DNA of 64,000 nucleotides from Galerina marginata (taxonomy: Eukaryota; Basidiomycota; Agaricomycetes; Agaricales; Galerinaceae), in contig JAECYW010000034.1 of the NCBI GenBank assembly GCA_023014335.1, positions 186,001 to 250,000 of the forward strand, read 5' to 3'. The notes under the pieces were generated by a model. The model saw nothing but the letters and a program-made list of their open reading frames with translations, ran no database searches and had not been told where the DNA came from. The position numbers were made by a program, and so were the translations under genes. Below, piece by piece: positions 34,999-48,818 of the stretch (its first letter is position 1; every line of letters starts with the position of its first letter).

Positions 34999-37651
34999 TA
35001 GTGAGATTCGGTCAGTTCGTAAGAGCGTTTCTGCGATGTTCTGGAGGCTGATATAAGTACCTTCATCTAGAAGCATAAACGAGAAGAAGGTCATTGGAAT
35101 GGCAGGGTCTAACGAAAGAAAACCGGAAATATAAAATCAAATGGTATTCAAGTTGGACTGGGCGTTGGTAGGTAGATGTGTTGTTCAGATGTCGTTTGGG
35201 GTTCAACTGGTAAAAAAAATCATCTTCTGTCCATGTGTAGTACGCACGAGTCGGAAGTAAAATATAAATAAAGTTATGTGCTACGAGAATAAGTTACCTC
35301 ATTTCGATCCTTATCCGTTCGAATATCCGTGCTCTCTCGAGAAACAGCCTGCATCGCTTGATTACCGCCAGTGGAAATTTCAATCGGTCATTTCGTGCCG
35401 TTACTAGTAGTTTTGACCGCCGCTTATTTAATAATTTATTAGTAATTACGAACTGACGTCTTTTAGTACTGGTGTGGCATAAAAATATCTGTAAGGTTCC
35501 TTGCTGGTGGCAAAATATAGATTGCGTGGAGGGAGGCGATGTTACGGACGTGATCGAATGCTTGCGGTCAAAGGTTTAGCTAATTTAGTAGTAGTTACCT
35601 GTTTAAGACGGTTTAGGGAGGTCCGAGCCAGCCTTTAATTTACCAGAAAACAGAACGTCTGTGCTGCGTCGTGTCTCTGATTTTTTTTTTACTTGCGTGC
35701 TCCTTGCAACCAGGGAAATTGATTTACTTATTTCCAGAATCCGGAAACATGGGAGTTGCCGACTTGCCGTTGCTTGTCTTATTTGGACCTGAAGCCATTG
35801 ATCTCACTACGGCAACCTGTGCCTTGCTCCACCTTGCTCCTCCCTGCTCCCCAACTGCGGTCAACTGTCGCGGTCGTCCTTTTCGACCGCCAACTTCCAT
35901 CCCAAGATCTGTGGTCTGTGAATGCTACAAATGACGGCGACGCGCCCCACGAGCGCTGGGTCTCGATGGAAGCTCTAACGAGGCTCTGTCGTAGTTTTAT
36001 GGAAGTCGTCAATCGGCTCACCCTCCCCTCGAGCACCATCGAAGCGCAAAACTATATTTTTAAGCTCGTTCTAGCTGGCGGATTAAAGCTCGGCTGCCAT
36101 ATCTGCGTTCATCAGTCCTGGAATACGAGGGTCCGTTTCCATTCGCGTGTGTTTGTGGGTCATCTGCATGACATTACCGTGCGTACACCCTCTCTGTTTC
36201 AGTGGTCTTGGGCCAGCTGGGCATCGAGATGATTAGTCAATACGTCTGACTATCTTTCCTCTCTTACGTTCGGCTTAACATCCCAAGTCAATGACCAGAA
36301 CACCCTGTGGTCGTTTCACGCAAGTGGACAAGTTGCGCAGATAAGGAAATTATGCTGGCAATTCTGCAAGTCTATCTCTGTTCTGGCTCCTTTAAAACCC
36401 GCGCTGAATACTCTATCTTTATAGCTATCTCGTAACCCACGTGCTCTCTCTATGTCGGCGAGAAAAGCCTCGACCATTTTTTTAACTTCCACATTTAAGT
36501 CACTGATCGCTTCTGAATGTTAAGTAACTGAAGGTGATTAAGCAGGTAGGTCTCGTATCTCTTAAGTTATGCCATGTAACTGCATGATGGGGATGGGGAG
36601 GAGGGGGGCGACCAACAGATGGCTGGCTCGTTGGATTTGGATCGGGAGCCGAGGACTTGATCATGATAACTACCGATGTGCACCAGCGGAGCCTTTACTC
36701 GTGAAGGCCGTCTTTGGTTTCGGCCTGCATCTAGTCTTTCCCAAATGTAAGAGCCATTACCCTACAGTAAAGTTTTGCCGCCTTCTCTGCCATGGAAATT
36801 AGACCTGGTTCACTTGTTGGGGAAGGCGTTCTGAATATCGCTCTGGTACTGATTATACTCGAGTATGCAGTATTCGCAGTTCGTTCGAAGTACCAACATA
36901 CGATATATATTTCACCCTGTCAAGTCCCTACACAGCGGGCTTCAGAACGGCCCTTTGTGTTATATGTAGTGCAATCCCGAAAGATAACTAATAATAGACT
37001 CCTTCCGATTATAGGTACCGAAGAGACGACAGATCTGATCCCGACGGTCATGTACTGGAGTGGCTCAACGTTGGAGCCCCTGGAGCCAGGAGAAGTTTGG
37101 GGCCAATCAATTTTGAGATGCGCAGCAGCAACACAATTTGTTTAAGGGAAGAGAACTACACTTTTTTTAATGATATGTAAGTGTCGGACTGCATGTTTCT
37201 TGATATAAGCTTGATAGCTTTTCAAGCGGGAATCTTTTCTTGTCGCAACCGTTTTCCCCTTGCCACCGACAGGTTGTACTAGCTATTCCTGACCGGTGAT
37301 CCCCAAGTTTCTTTCACCGTGCTTATTTGTTCCTTCCACTGGGGCACTGTACCCATTCTTATCGGAGTCGGGTGATGACCTCGACACACAACTAGACAGT
37401 ATATGCCGAAAATCCCCGCGTTTCGTACCTTAGTCGCAGCAATAGAAGATCGTTCGAACGCACTACCATCGGCGTTTGGCGTACTTCCGTGCCTTTGTCG
37501 TTTTCAGTTCTACGGTGGAGTACATGGACTCACCCAAGCATAGAATGTAATATCTATACTCTGCAGTGTATGATGATACCTGATACCCGAACTGTTCCTA
37601 CCCTCGAAAATGTGACCTTTGCACAGGTTCTGACGCGGTTCTGTACCCGAG
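34999..37651. other. No supported gene
   Basis: A few frames of 80-160 codons occur (for example about 35756-36232), but none has a domain. The area near 35690-35830 weakly echoes the GCATCGAAAGTC/GGCCTCG repeat of S1 and S2. Confidence 0.4.
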
Positions 37652-37659
37652 TATAAAAA
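37652..37659 (+). promoter_or_regulatory. TATA box, TATAAAAA
   Basis: It lies 68 bases before the conserved ATG at 37720 and only 20 before the in-frame ATG at 37672. That spacing favours 37720 as the start of the DUF6593-like gene. Confidence 0.55.
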
Positions 37660-37719
37660 TCCTTTGTCAAGATGCCTTGTGCAACCTCCGTATTTTCTGG
37701 CGTTGACTTGAGAACGTTA

Positions 37720-38442
37720 ATGAACATTAACAACCCATACGCTCAAGCTGGATGGTATGACCCTCAAAATCCCCATTCCATCAACCAAAGGCCTTGGCGG
37801 CCGAATTCTTTAACGCCGACGTCCAGTGCTCTTCCTAACTCCCTCTACAGTTATGAAACTGTTTATAGATTCACATTCACCTCTTTCAATCCTGACATCG
37901 GTAATTGTGTCGTCTTGGGCCCTAATAACCGTATCTCCCTCACAGTACGAACTGATACTTTGGGAACTATCATCTCAAAAGTCAGTCAAGATGCTGCAGT
38001 TGCAGTGATTCGATGGGAACCATATCCTACCGTGGAAATGGCAAGTCTGCTTGCGCCTCAGCTGGTTGGAGACTTCCTCAAACTTTCATCAGATCAGAGG
38101 TAAGATAGCGTGTTCATTCAAATAATATTGATTGGCCGACGACTTGTCCTATTAGGTATCGTACAATGACAGCTGACGAGAGGCTGTACGCGTGGATTCC
38201 GCGCCAACGCGGCACATCTGTATGTCGACGACTTAGTTTTACAGCGGTCACCGCCGTCTTACCAATTGGTTTAGTTGTATAACGCGGGACCACATCCTCC
38301 ACGGAAGTTTGCTAGAATGAGGTTGAACAACAATGTGACCGAAATCTACCTTGAGCTCTCCGCCGAGGCTTTTCCAAGGGGCCTCCTCGTACCATGCATT
38401 CTTTCTACAATTCTTTTTTTCAGTGGCAGAAATTTAGGTTGA
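37720..38442 (+). CDS. DUF6593-like conserved basidiomycete protein, copy 3 (inverted, most diverged)
   Basis: This is the third family member, on the opposite strand to copies 1 and 2. It starts MNINNPYAQAGWYDPQNPHS. Exon 1 continues through FTFTSFNPDIGNCVVLGPNN and VIRWEPYPTVE to LKLSSDQR (intron donor near 38102). A middle exon encodes YRTMTADERLYAWIPRQR. The last exon encodes YNAGPHPPRKFARMRLNNN, YLELSAEAFPRGL and ILSTILFFSGRNLG. The flanking DNA is not similar to the other copies, so this paralogue is older or was moved alone. A TATA box sits 68 bases upstream. Function unknown. Confidence 0.72.
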
Positions 38443-40630
38443 TGCCAATGTATTCTAGTACTCTAATATATGACCACTCTCGTTCGATATTGCCTGAACT
38501 ACTCCGAGAAAAATTTAAATGAAGCCTGAGTCGGAATGACTCAAAAGATTAGCCACATAGGAATTTTGCCTCTGGCTCCCATTGACAGCAGCGAGTTTTA
38601 TCCAACAAAGCGCAGGCGCCCAATAAGCTGTAAATTTCGCACACTCTCCGTTGGCTGAGTAGTATCGTGGAGGACAATCTGTAATGTAACGTCTCCGGGA
38701 CGGGTACTGTGCTGGTATTTGTCGGCCAGGATATGTTGCAGAAAGGATACGTTGCAGAAAAGTTGCCTCAAGTCGATAAATAGTACCAGTAAACATCCTG
38801 AAAACTTTCTTTGCCGTGACGACATGGTTCTAAACTTGGATTATACCCGGACGAAAAGATCAACGACTATGCAATGCGATATAAAATGCAATATACCTGA
38901 CTCGGATCGTTTCGTTTCGTTTCACTTGAATGCCTCAGATGCCTTATCTTCCCAGGACGACAGCCCAAATTTCATTGCTGAGAGTCCATATCCTGTTTAA
39001 TTTTTTTTGAGGTCCTCGTATTTAAATTCATTCCGTAATTTAGGAACATCCGAATATCCAGCCTAAACGATAGCCACGGCCCCCGTCCCACAATACGATA
39101 ACTTTGCGGGTCCCGAAGTCAAAACCCGACTCTACATCTCTCAGCACTATTCTCACGGAAGTCCGTCTATATCAAGTCCTCCAAGGAACTTGAGAGAGGG
39201 GAAGACAGCAATTTAACGGTTTCGCGTGAATTGGATCGAGAAGGATTAAGCCGGCTGTATTCTCGCCAAATTCACGCGAGTGTTCCGACATTTTGAAGCA
39301 CTACCAGTATTACGGACCCGACCATTCAACGCCAACAAATAGTTATTTTCAAACAACAAACGAAGCCCACATTCGAAGTTGACGACTGGTGATTCAGGTG
39401 TGTTCTAAAACCCGTGCCGCAGTAGCTACAAACTTCCCGCCTTGTCAACAGCATAAGGTGGCTAAAAAGTCGGAATGGCTTGATATCCTCTACCGCCTTT
39501 CTTCAGATATGTCGTAGCAGTAGATCGTATTTCTAGGTGCATCACAACGTAGCTTCATTGAGACCACGCGCGCTATTAATAAACGCATTACTCATGCCAT
39601 TCTATTTGTATCTTGCCTACGATAGCGACTTCGCTATGTATCTACCCGGTGTTTATAATACTATGTAATCGATGCCAGTTTTCTTCCTTCCCACGGCTAT
39701 AATTAACATTCCCGAGTCGTCGCCCATCGAGGGTGGTCGGGTTCTCAGACTGTACTGCTTCCGAGTTCCGGAGGCCACATCAGTGGTACAGATGTCACCA
39801 AATGGCGACCCAGCCATACGAGACTGGTATTCGCCACACTGCTCCAGAGCCCAAATTGGAACGCTTTCATACGTTCCCTTGATTACATTTGATGTGATTA
39901 ACTACATTTGTCAGATAAGGTAGAAGGTAAGTGCAATTTTCTCGATATGCAAGTGGAAAATTTACTCATGGTGTTCACAGCCCACGTTGGTATTCCCCCA
40001 CTGCTGCTATCATCATGCGAAATTCGACGGGCCTGATATTTACCGAGGCGAGATAGTAACATCGAGACCTTGGTTTATATTTATTCCTTCTTTTTGTGAT
40101 GTTTGTTTCGTTGTCCTTAACCATGTCGTCTCACCCCCATATCTTGGTGAATTTATGCCTTCTGCTTTTATACACGCTTTCACTTCGGAAAAATATTTAG
40201 CGCATGGGGATTAAAGCGAATCGCATTACCGGACATTCGAATACTTGTTCCAAATCTGTCGTCCAAGTAGTACTTATGGATTGCTTCGCGTCGAAGTACA
40301 GGCAGCCGTCCCAGAATAAAACCGTTGAGACTGAAATCTAAACGGGTTACCACTATTTGAAGCATCAGCATCTCTTCCAATCCGTTGGGCTGGTCAAGAC
40401 AAGGAACAAACTTTGCCTTTTAATCTGGCATTCCTCTAAAGTGGCGACGCGCTTTACTCGACCAATGCAATAGCCGTAATCTCCAGGACCCACCCTTCGC
40501 ACGAATTCCTTCATCCATTCCATTGGATCCTATGGCCTGTGCACAATGTATTTTCGGAGTAAATCATACTCATCATGGATCAGTATGCCAGGTATTCTCG
40601 TTAACGGTTCACTACGCTTGCCAAAAATCG
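38443..40630. other. No supported gene; upstream region of the peroxidase
   Basis: No exon chain or domain on either strand. The final hundreds of bases must include the control region of the peroxidase gene. I did not find an unambiguous metal-response or other named element. Confidence 0.4.
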
Positions 40631-40637
40631 TATAAAG
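40631..40637 (+). promoter_or_regulatory. TATA box, TATAAAG
   Basis: It is 87 bases upstream of the peroxidase ATG, a normal distance for a strongly expressed, regulated fungal gene. Confidence 0.6.
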
Positions 40638-40717
40638 GACGGCCTTAGGACCCTACATCTTTAGGATACTCAGATACTCCTCTCGCCCACACCTTTCCAT
40701 CTTTCCGTTGAACTACA

Positions 40718-42508
<1,791 letters not shown>

Positions 42509-45500
42509 GATGGGAACGTTTGGCCGGTTGTATTTATTTCAGATGTATTAGATTCCTTTTTTTTTCTCTTCCCTCCTTTTTTATTATTTCTCTACTTGTT
42601 TTAAAATTGTCAATGTAGCATATGTTGCCCGACTTCCGTTCCCTCAGCCAGTTGCAAGCCTTAAGAATGGAAGGTTCGGGTATACCGTCCCCGTCGACTA
42701 CGATAGGATCGACGAACAAATTTTGCGACCGATAACTCACACAAGCCGTCGTTCATGAGAACAGACGCTGGACCCTGCGATTGGGCCACGGACAATGTCT
42801 TAGGCTCTTCCATCATTGGCTTCTACGGTTCCTAAAAAAACGTGGCCTTACTGCTAAAATTTTAGCCGCGGCTCACCACTGCCTACAAAGGCAGTTGTCA
42901 AGTACCGACTACCGAGCCATGTTCAGAATTCGCTCTGTTGCGTTCCATAGAGCCTTTCTCATGCGAGAGAAGGCAACAGGTCGAAAAACGGCTTGGCGCC
43001 GTTCATTTGGTACGAGACGTCTGTTATTTTATGGTCTCTCCTACGGGTTGCTGGTCATTCCGAGTATCGTTATCACTGAACAAGTTATGAACTAGAGCAG
43101 AGAAACTCGACGCATTAGAGAACAAACAACTCACTATCAAGAAGTAGAAATAATGGGTAACCTAAAGTGGTGCCCGTCGACAATCAAGGGAGCGTTTGTG
43201 TCAGATTCCCCTTAGATGACAAATAATACATACCTTTGCAAGTTGCGGATACGAAGATTCATATAGTATTCAAAAGGGTACTTATACATGATGAATGCAT
43301 GAAAGCTGTACATTCAAGTTTATGGCCTCCGGAGCTTCGATACTCAGTAAAGAGAACATGAACGAGGAACAGAAAAGGAGCCGAGGACTGATCAAGCCGT
43401 CCGTTGCGGGTTGAACATTGGAGCAGAGAAAATTGCGCCAGTCCTCCGCTTGAGGGACCATCTCAAAACTGGATACCCAGGCGGGTTTGAAAGCTTAAAT
43501 TAGCAGTCTTCGCCAGCAATGGGCGCCGTACGCGCCGAGTTTAATCGCTGGCTTGTCCTGCCCAGAAAATGTCTACAGTCGCGTTCAGAAGGAAGGTAAG
43601 GTGAAAGTCAGAACTGTAGGAGATACAGAGTGAGAAACGAGGTCGAGAAAAAAATACGTTGAGGTCGAACCACCTTGAAATCGTGAAATCAATGACACGT
43701 CAACACTACAAGCTGGTCGGCGCAGTCACCACAAACGGCGCAACTGCAAAGCCATCCATGAGAAGAAGGACTGCAAAACAGAAAGAAACGAGACATGACT
43801 AGCACCGAAAAGAGGTCCTAAGTTAGTTTCGGCTCATGTACTAGTAGCCCTTGACGTAAAGGCATGCCAGTGTAACTGGAAGTTTTTCTCTACGTGTCGT
43901 GTGGGAGTTGTGCTGATCAGGTTTGATGCATGCATGACCACTGAGAGTTGAAAAGGGTAAATATAGGTGTATGTGTATGGCACATATATTGTAAAATAAT
44001 TCTGTCCTTCCCCGTGCACGTTTTGGCCCCTGTTTCTCTCATGTTCTTCTGACAAATTTTTTTCACGTAGGTTAGAAGGATGCGCTTTTTACACAAGTTC
44101 GGTTTTTTAAATCTCCGATTCATTTTCGGCTGGTGGCTACCAGTCGGTCCTTGAATCCAGCGGGGTTAAAAATCCTCCACTATTTTGTTGTTCAGACTCT
44201 TAAAGTACAGTCGGCTAAATTATAGTTCTAAGGCATTCATTTGATGGTTTTCAAGTCCATATCCCGTGTCAGAAACACTGAAATTTCTCAAGTTATATCC
44301 CAGTTTCTCGAGGTAAGTAACAATCATGTCTATTAAGGGAATTAATTCTAAAAACGGCTATCCTTCCTATTTCTTAGCCAGTCAACATCTGAGTAATTGC
44401 CGTCTGAGATTTTTCATTCTATTGTCATCGCTGAATTTATTTGTATTTACCTCTCTGAAGGTCTTTCTTGTGCTTATATTTCCCTCCCCTCCTTTGAATG
44501 TACCAACCAGGGAACTAACGGGCAAAGCATTCACCAGGATTAACTACCACTATTTGTATTCTGAAGATCTAGGAATTTAATCTCAGATTAATTTTCTCTT
44601 GCTTCCGACTTACGCAGTACTGAAAAGGTGTGTCATTTTTTTTGGGAGTACTCTAACTTGTGTATTTTATTTTACAAGGTGCGTGAAATTTGTAATTTTA
44701 GACTGAACGTGCGTGAAAATAGGCCAACATGTGTAACTTGAATTATTTTACAATATATGTGCCATATATGTGCCTATGAAATTGAGCCACGAAGTAAGTG
44801 ACGGTTCGATAGTCAGAAATATCCAGCGGATACCAGCGGATTGTCGTTCACCAAGCCAGTTTGTGCGACGGCCCGACACTCTGCTGACGGATGAGATCAG
44901 CAACACGTGCCGTCGCTTGGCGTGTTTGGAAGCAAGCGTGGACGCTGTTTCTCCCGACGTCTACGCCGTTTGATGGCCACGAACCGCGATGCGCAAGAGG
45001 CCGCGCCTGAGCTGCTTTCCATCGGTCATGACCTTGCTGCCTCCTCTAACCACTCTTCGCAAGATTCTTTCCTGACGAAATAGACCGCTTTAGCAACTGC
45101 CATCCTCAACTCAATACTGACGACGACGACGAGCAGCCTTACGATTCCTGCTATGTCTGCAGGTAGCTATGCGACAGGGCATGAGGACAGGAAAGTGGCC
45201 AAGAGGTCGGCCCCAATGAACAGGGGCTAACAGATGATCCACCATCTCTTTCGGCGTCTTCGCCCAGCGCGACCTCAAAGTGGGCGAGGATGTTGTGCTC
45301 CGTTAGTGGTGGAGCGACAGCAACACGATTTCTGCACCTGGGAAATGCCTGGATTGCTCTGGTGAGTTTTTCTTTGGTGTGATTCCTGTTTTTCCGTCGG
45401 GTTTATTCATGCTTTTGGCCTAGTTTTCGTTCTCTTGTTCCTGCGAACCTGCACTTGGAACGCGGGCTTGAGCGTCGAATGTTCACATTTTGTTCCCTTG

Positions 45501-46842
45501 GCTTCTCATCTTCAACTTGAACGATGCAAGGTATGTTACTCTTTTCATCTTTGTCTTATCATCCGTTATTCCGAATATCCAACTGACATGTTTTGGATGT
45601 TTGCTAGCCTACTACCCACCACCCATGACTCTCTCTAAAATGCCGCGCGCCGACCTGTTTGTTGTTGTTGGTTGCGGCACAGGAGGCCCAGGTAAGCAAA
45701 CTGTTCCCGTCGCCGCTGAGCATGATGCTTAAGCACCGGAACCGTGTAGGTCACTATTAAACCAGGCGTTTTGGAGCCACAACCTCAACGACAGCTGCAT
45801 TCGCCGGTGGAGAACTGGATGTCAATTCGTCGTTTGGATCCGGCCTTACCGCGAGAATCATACCACGCAGAAATTTCCGTCGTCCCTTCTTCAAAACTTA
45901 CGTGGTTTCTTTTTTTTGTTCCCGTCCAAATATCGCAGCACAAATGTTTTGGCTTGCCATGTCACCACGTCGTCGCAAATTCTACCATTGCAACCATTAT
46001 GCGTTTCCCTTGGTTGCATGAACACCTGGCGCGGTGGTTCTTCAGCCGTTAACGATTTTTTGTTTCACCTTCTTATGCTCCTGTGAGTCGTATAGTCATT
46101 CCCAGTTGCGGTTCAATCAGTACGCGTTCACTGGGCTACCCTGTAATGAAGTCTGTTCTCCCTTTCTTGAATTCCTGTCATGAGGGTTTCAAGATCGCTA
46201 GTTTCATTGCGACCTCAACCGGTAAGCATATTCACGTTCATTCCCATGAACGACATATGCAATTGATTAATCGTTCTCATTTTATATATGAAATAGGTCA
46301 CAATTGAATCATTGAGACAAGTATCGCTATACTCGTTACGGCAGAGCTGCCTCTCACGAATAATACGTGAATTTGATCGCTCCAACACTTCACAGTTTTC
46401 ACGATCTTGACTACTCGGTCTCAGAGCTTTCGAAGTCGTCTTTTGTTGGATTTGCCTTCAGCAGTGTCTACCGATCTCTTCCTTTTTGACTCCTTTTTGA
46501 CTTTGCCCACCAAGTTCAAGCTTTCATACTGCAAGGCTTGATATGCTTGTTGCCTTTTCTGTGAATTCGAGGCCGTGCATACGACTCGCTAATGCTCCTC
46601 CTCTTTCGTTGATGACAGCAGTACACCACTCGATCTAAATAGCCTGTGCTCCCGCCAAAGCTCCGATTCTCCAGCCGATAATACTGGCCATCCCACTATC
46701 CGACTTCCACCAACGTTCTGCCCTTATCTTGGCGTGAAGAACCACGGTGCCGTGTCGCCGCGTTTTCCAGTGCTTAAGATGGTGCTTCCAGCCACAAATC
46801 GCGACTTAATCCCCACTTCCATCGAGGTGCTATTCAAGAACA
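42509..46842. other. No supported gene; possibly degenerate coding remnants
   Basis: More than 4 kb without an intact gene. Short frames near 42620-43095 and 45630-46050 look protein-like in composition but change frame repeatedly and match nothing I recognise. They may be decayed genes or chance. Long pyrimidine tracts occur near 42540-42600. Confidence 0.4.
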
Positions 46843-47642
46843 ATGATCCCAAGCTCACTTGTGGTCGTATTATCTCTCCTAACTACAATATCGGCTTACA
46901 CGTGGCCTTCGCCACAATACAACGCTGTCGAAAAGCTTCTATACGAGGGTCCTGATAATAATGGCAGGGGAATCGCTAATTTCGCCTTTGGTTGTGCCAA
47001 TTAGTGTTGTACGCTTCGTCTCGTTCTGTTTTCTCAGTCGGATTTTTGATGAAAATTTAATAGGCATATCACGATATGGCAACCTATAATGTCACTGATG
47101 GAACAAGTGGACTTGATGCTTCGATATTCCGCGAACTGACGCGACCGGAGGTTCACAAATCTCGTACTTCATATGTAATGTACTCTGGCTAATATTTCCA
47201 CCTAGAACGTTGGCGCTGGCATGAAGGATACCATGATTGATTCTCAATATTCGGCTATATCCCGTGAGTCAACATTGAACGTTGAGCTTTCTGGTCGATA
47301 CGTAGACTGTCAACCTTACACGCAGCACCGCCCAATTCTTCGTGAACGGATATGACCCTTACACCGCACAGGTCCAGACGACCGGTGAGGCGCTTAATAG
47401 ATGTGGAGGTCGTTATTGGCGGTGTGTCATATGTTATCGACGGCCTCTCTGCTGAAGTGGTAGACTTCGACGACCAGCCCGGGTCGTTGTCGAGCGTCAC
47501 GACGATGACGACACCGTTAACGTTTGCTACACCGGGTGCTATCACACGCTCAGCGTCTTCGGCTAAAACGATGCATACATTGCCACTGGTTTATCTTACT
47601 GTTTCGACTCTTCTATGTTTTTCACTCCCTTTTCTTTCATAA
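46843..47642 (+). pseudogene. Collapsed secreted haem peroxidase pseudogene (long, non-ligninolytic family)
   Basis: A signal peptide (MIPSSLVVVLSLLTTISA) leads into AYTWPSPQYNAVEKLLYEG, the usual N-terminus of a family of long extracellular fungal haem peroxidases. After GCAN there is a stop. The distal-His segment then appears in another frame as AYHDMATYNVTDGTSGLDAS (about 47066-47120), followed after an intron-like gap by NVGAGMKDTMIDSQY. The sequence jumps directly to the C-terminal part (NGYDPYTAQVQTTGEA, and VDFDDQPGSLSSVTT in a further frame). Most of the catalytic domain, including the proximal His, is missing, and reading-frame breaks occur on both sides. It cannot make a functional enzyme. 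It lies 4.3 kb downstream of the intact class II peroxidase but is from a different subfamily, so it is not a duplicate of it. Confidence 0.65.
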
Positions 47643-47842
47643 GTAAGTGCCCGTGGAATTAAACTGTGGATGATCGATGATCATCTAACTAGTTTTCGGG
47701 TTTGCGCAGTCTCTCTCTTCCCACTTTAGCATCAATGTTAAAATACTCGTATTGTCACTGCGAATGATTTTCGAAATAAGCAAATACCATATGTTCGTCT
47801 GGTTTTTCCATCGTTTTAAGCGATCAACTCGGTATATGTAAA

Positions 47843-48595
47843 TTACGCAGCCACCTTCGCCACGGAACCATCGCTCTGTATCTGCCATATTTCCAAATTA
47901 ACCTTTTTATTAGCCATAAGAGCAGGCTTCTCATCCGTAAACCAGGTGGCGTTCGATCGGATTTGCTGTCCCAAAAGTGCGTATGCTTTTCCAGACACGC
48001 TTTGCGCCAATGTCTTTGAGACCCGCCTCCAGTCCGTTGAATTAAGGCGAGAAGCTTGCTGCCCAGATTTTACTACGATTTCCGCGAGGGAGTGACAGTT
48101 CCTTGGAGGTCCTTTGAATGCAGAAAGAGCGGCCTGTGCTGTTTTTGTCGATTTGACGGGTTTGTTATTGACAATTGTTGTCACAGTTGTCTGGCCGCTC
48201 CAGAAGCAGGCTGGATTAATATCAGCGGCATGCTTGGGATCTCTAATGTAGGCTACGACTTTCTGCGCGGGAGTTTGAACTTTGGGGACCGGCTTGGCGG
48301 GAGCTGGCGGGGCATAGGAGGGGGCCCTGGCGGGAGCGATCGATCCGGTTTGACCATAGTATGTGTTGCCGCCTGGGTAGATAGATCCAATAGGGCCCGT
48401 TTGGCCATAGAATGGGGACGGTGCAACGCCACCCCCAGAGTAAATAGATCTGAAAGGGCCGGTCTGACCATAAACCTGGGTGGTTCCAGGATAGAATGAT
48501 CCAATGGAACCGGTCTGGCCGTACCATTGCGGCGATGCAACGCCCCCAACAGTGAAGGCAGAAATCATAGTGGCGACGGCTAGGAAAGAAATCAT
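47843..48595 (-). CDS. Secreted YGQTG-repeat protein with a conserved C-terminal domain, 250 aa
   Basis: It starts MISFLAVATMISAFTVGGVAS, a signal peptide. Residues about 24-85 form four copies of a 16-19 residue unit, YGQTGxIxSxYPGG, rich in Gly, Tyr, Gln and Pro. A Pro/Ala linker follows. The C-terminal 145 residues look like a conserved fungal domain: VVAYIRDPKHAADINPACFWSG, then STDWRRVSKTLAQSVSGKAYALLG, then EKPALMANKKV. I recall related secreted basidiomycete proteins with FWSG...ASG.V..VLG...W...E.PAL. The order of motifs also resembles the CD38/ADP-ribosyl cyclase fold, which would mean NAD use; this is a hypothesis only. Two cysteines (FWSG and RNC segments) could pair. No introns. 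A TATA box lies 217 bases upstream, leaving room for a spliced leader. Confidence 0.8.
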   Translation of the reverse strand: MISFLAVATMISAFTVGGVASPQWYGQTGSIGSFYPGTTQVYGQTGPFRSIYSGGGVAPSPFYGQTGPIGSIYPGGNTYYGQTGSIAPARAPSYAPPAPAKPVPKVQTPAQKVVAYIRDPKHAADINPACFWSGQTTVTTIVNNKPVKSTKTAQAALSAFKGPPRNCHSLAEIVVKSGQQASRLNSTDWRRVSKTLAQSVSGKAYALLGQQIRSNATWFTDEKPALMANKKVNLEIWQIQSDGSVAKVAA

Positions 48596-48811
48596 TGTGC
48601 TGATAAAAAAGGATTGTTATTTGTTGAAACGAGTGCTCTGGCATGTATAACTTAGAGTGCTTACTATTGGGAAGAAAAGGTCGAGGAATTGAGTGCTGGA
48701 GAAACGAGTAAGTATTGTGCTGTAAATGGAAGAAGGCGAGGAAGCTTACTCGATGAGTACGCAAATCCTGGGTGGGCTCACTGAAGTTTAACGGAGCGAA
48801 TGCGTCGCGTA

Positions 48812-48818
48812 TTATATA
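48812..48818 (-). promoter_or_regulatory. TATA box, TATATAA (minus strand)
   Basis: A clear element 217 bases upstream of the YGQTG-repeat gene. The leader between them contains GT and AG signals that would allow a 5' UTR intron. Confidence 0.5.

Noticed and set aside
43834..44123. Overlapping minus-strand frames of about 70 codons
   Set aside because: No signal peptide, domain, or consistent exon structure; A/T-rich chance frames.
45630..45735. Frame with a VVVGCGTGGPG stretch as the FAD-binding start of a GMC oxidoreductase
   Set aside because: The glycine pattern does not fit the GxGxxG of that family, and no other GMC motif follows in any frame.
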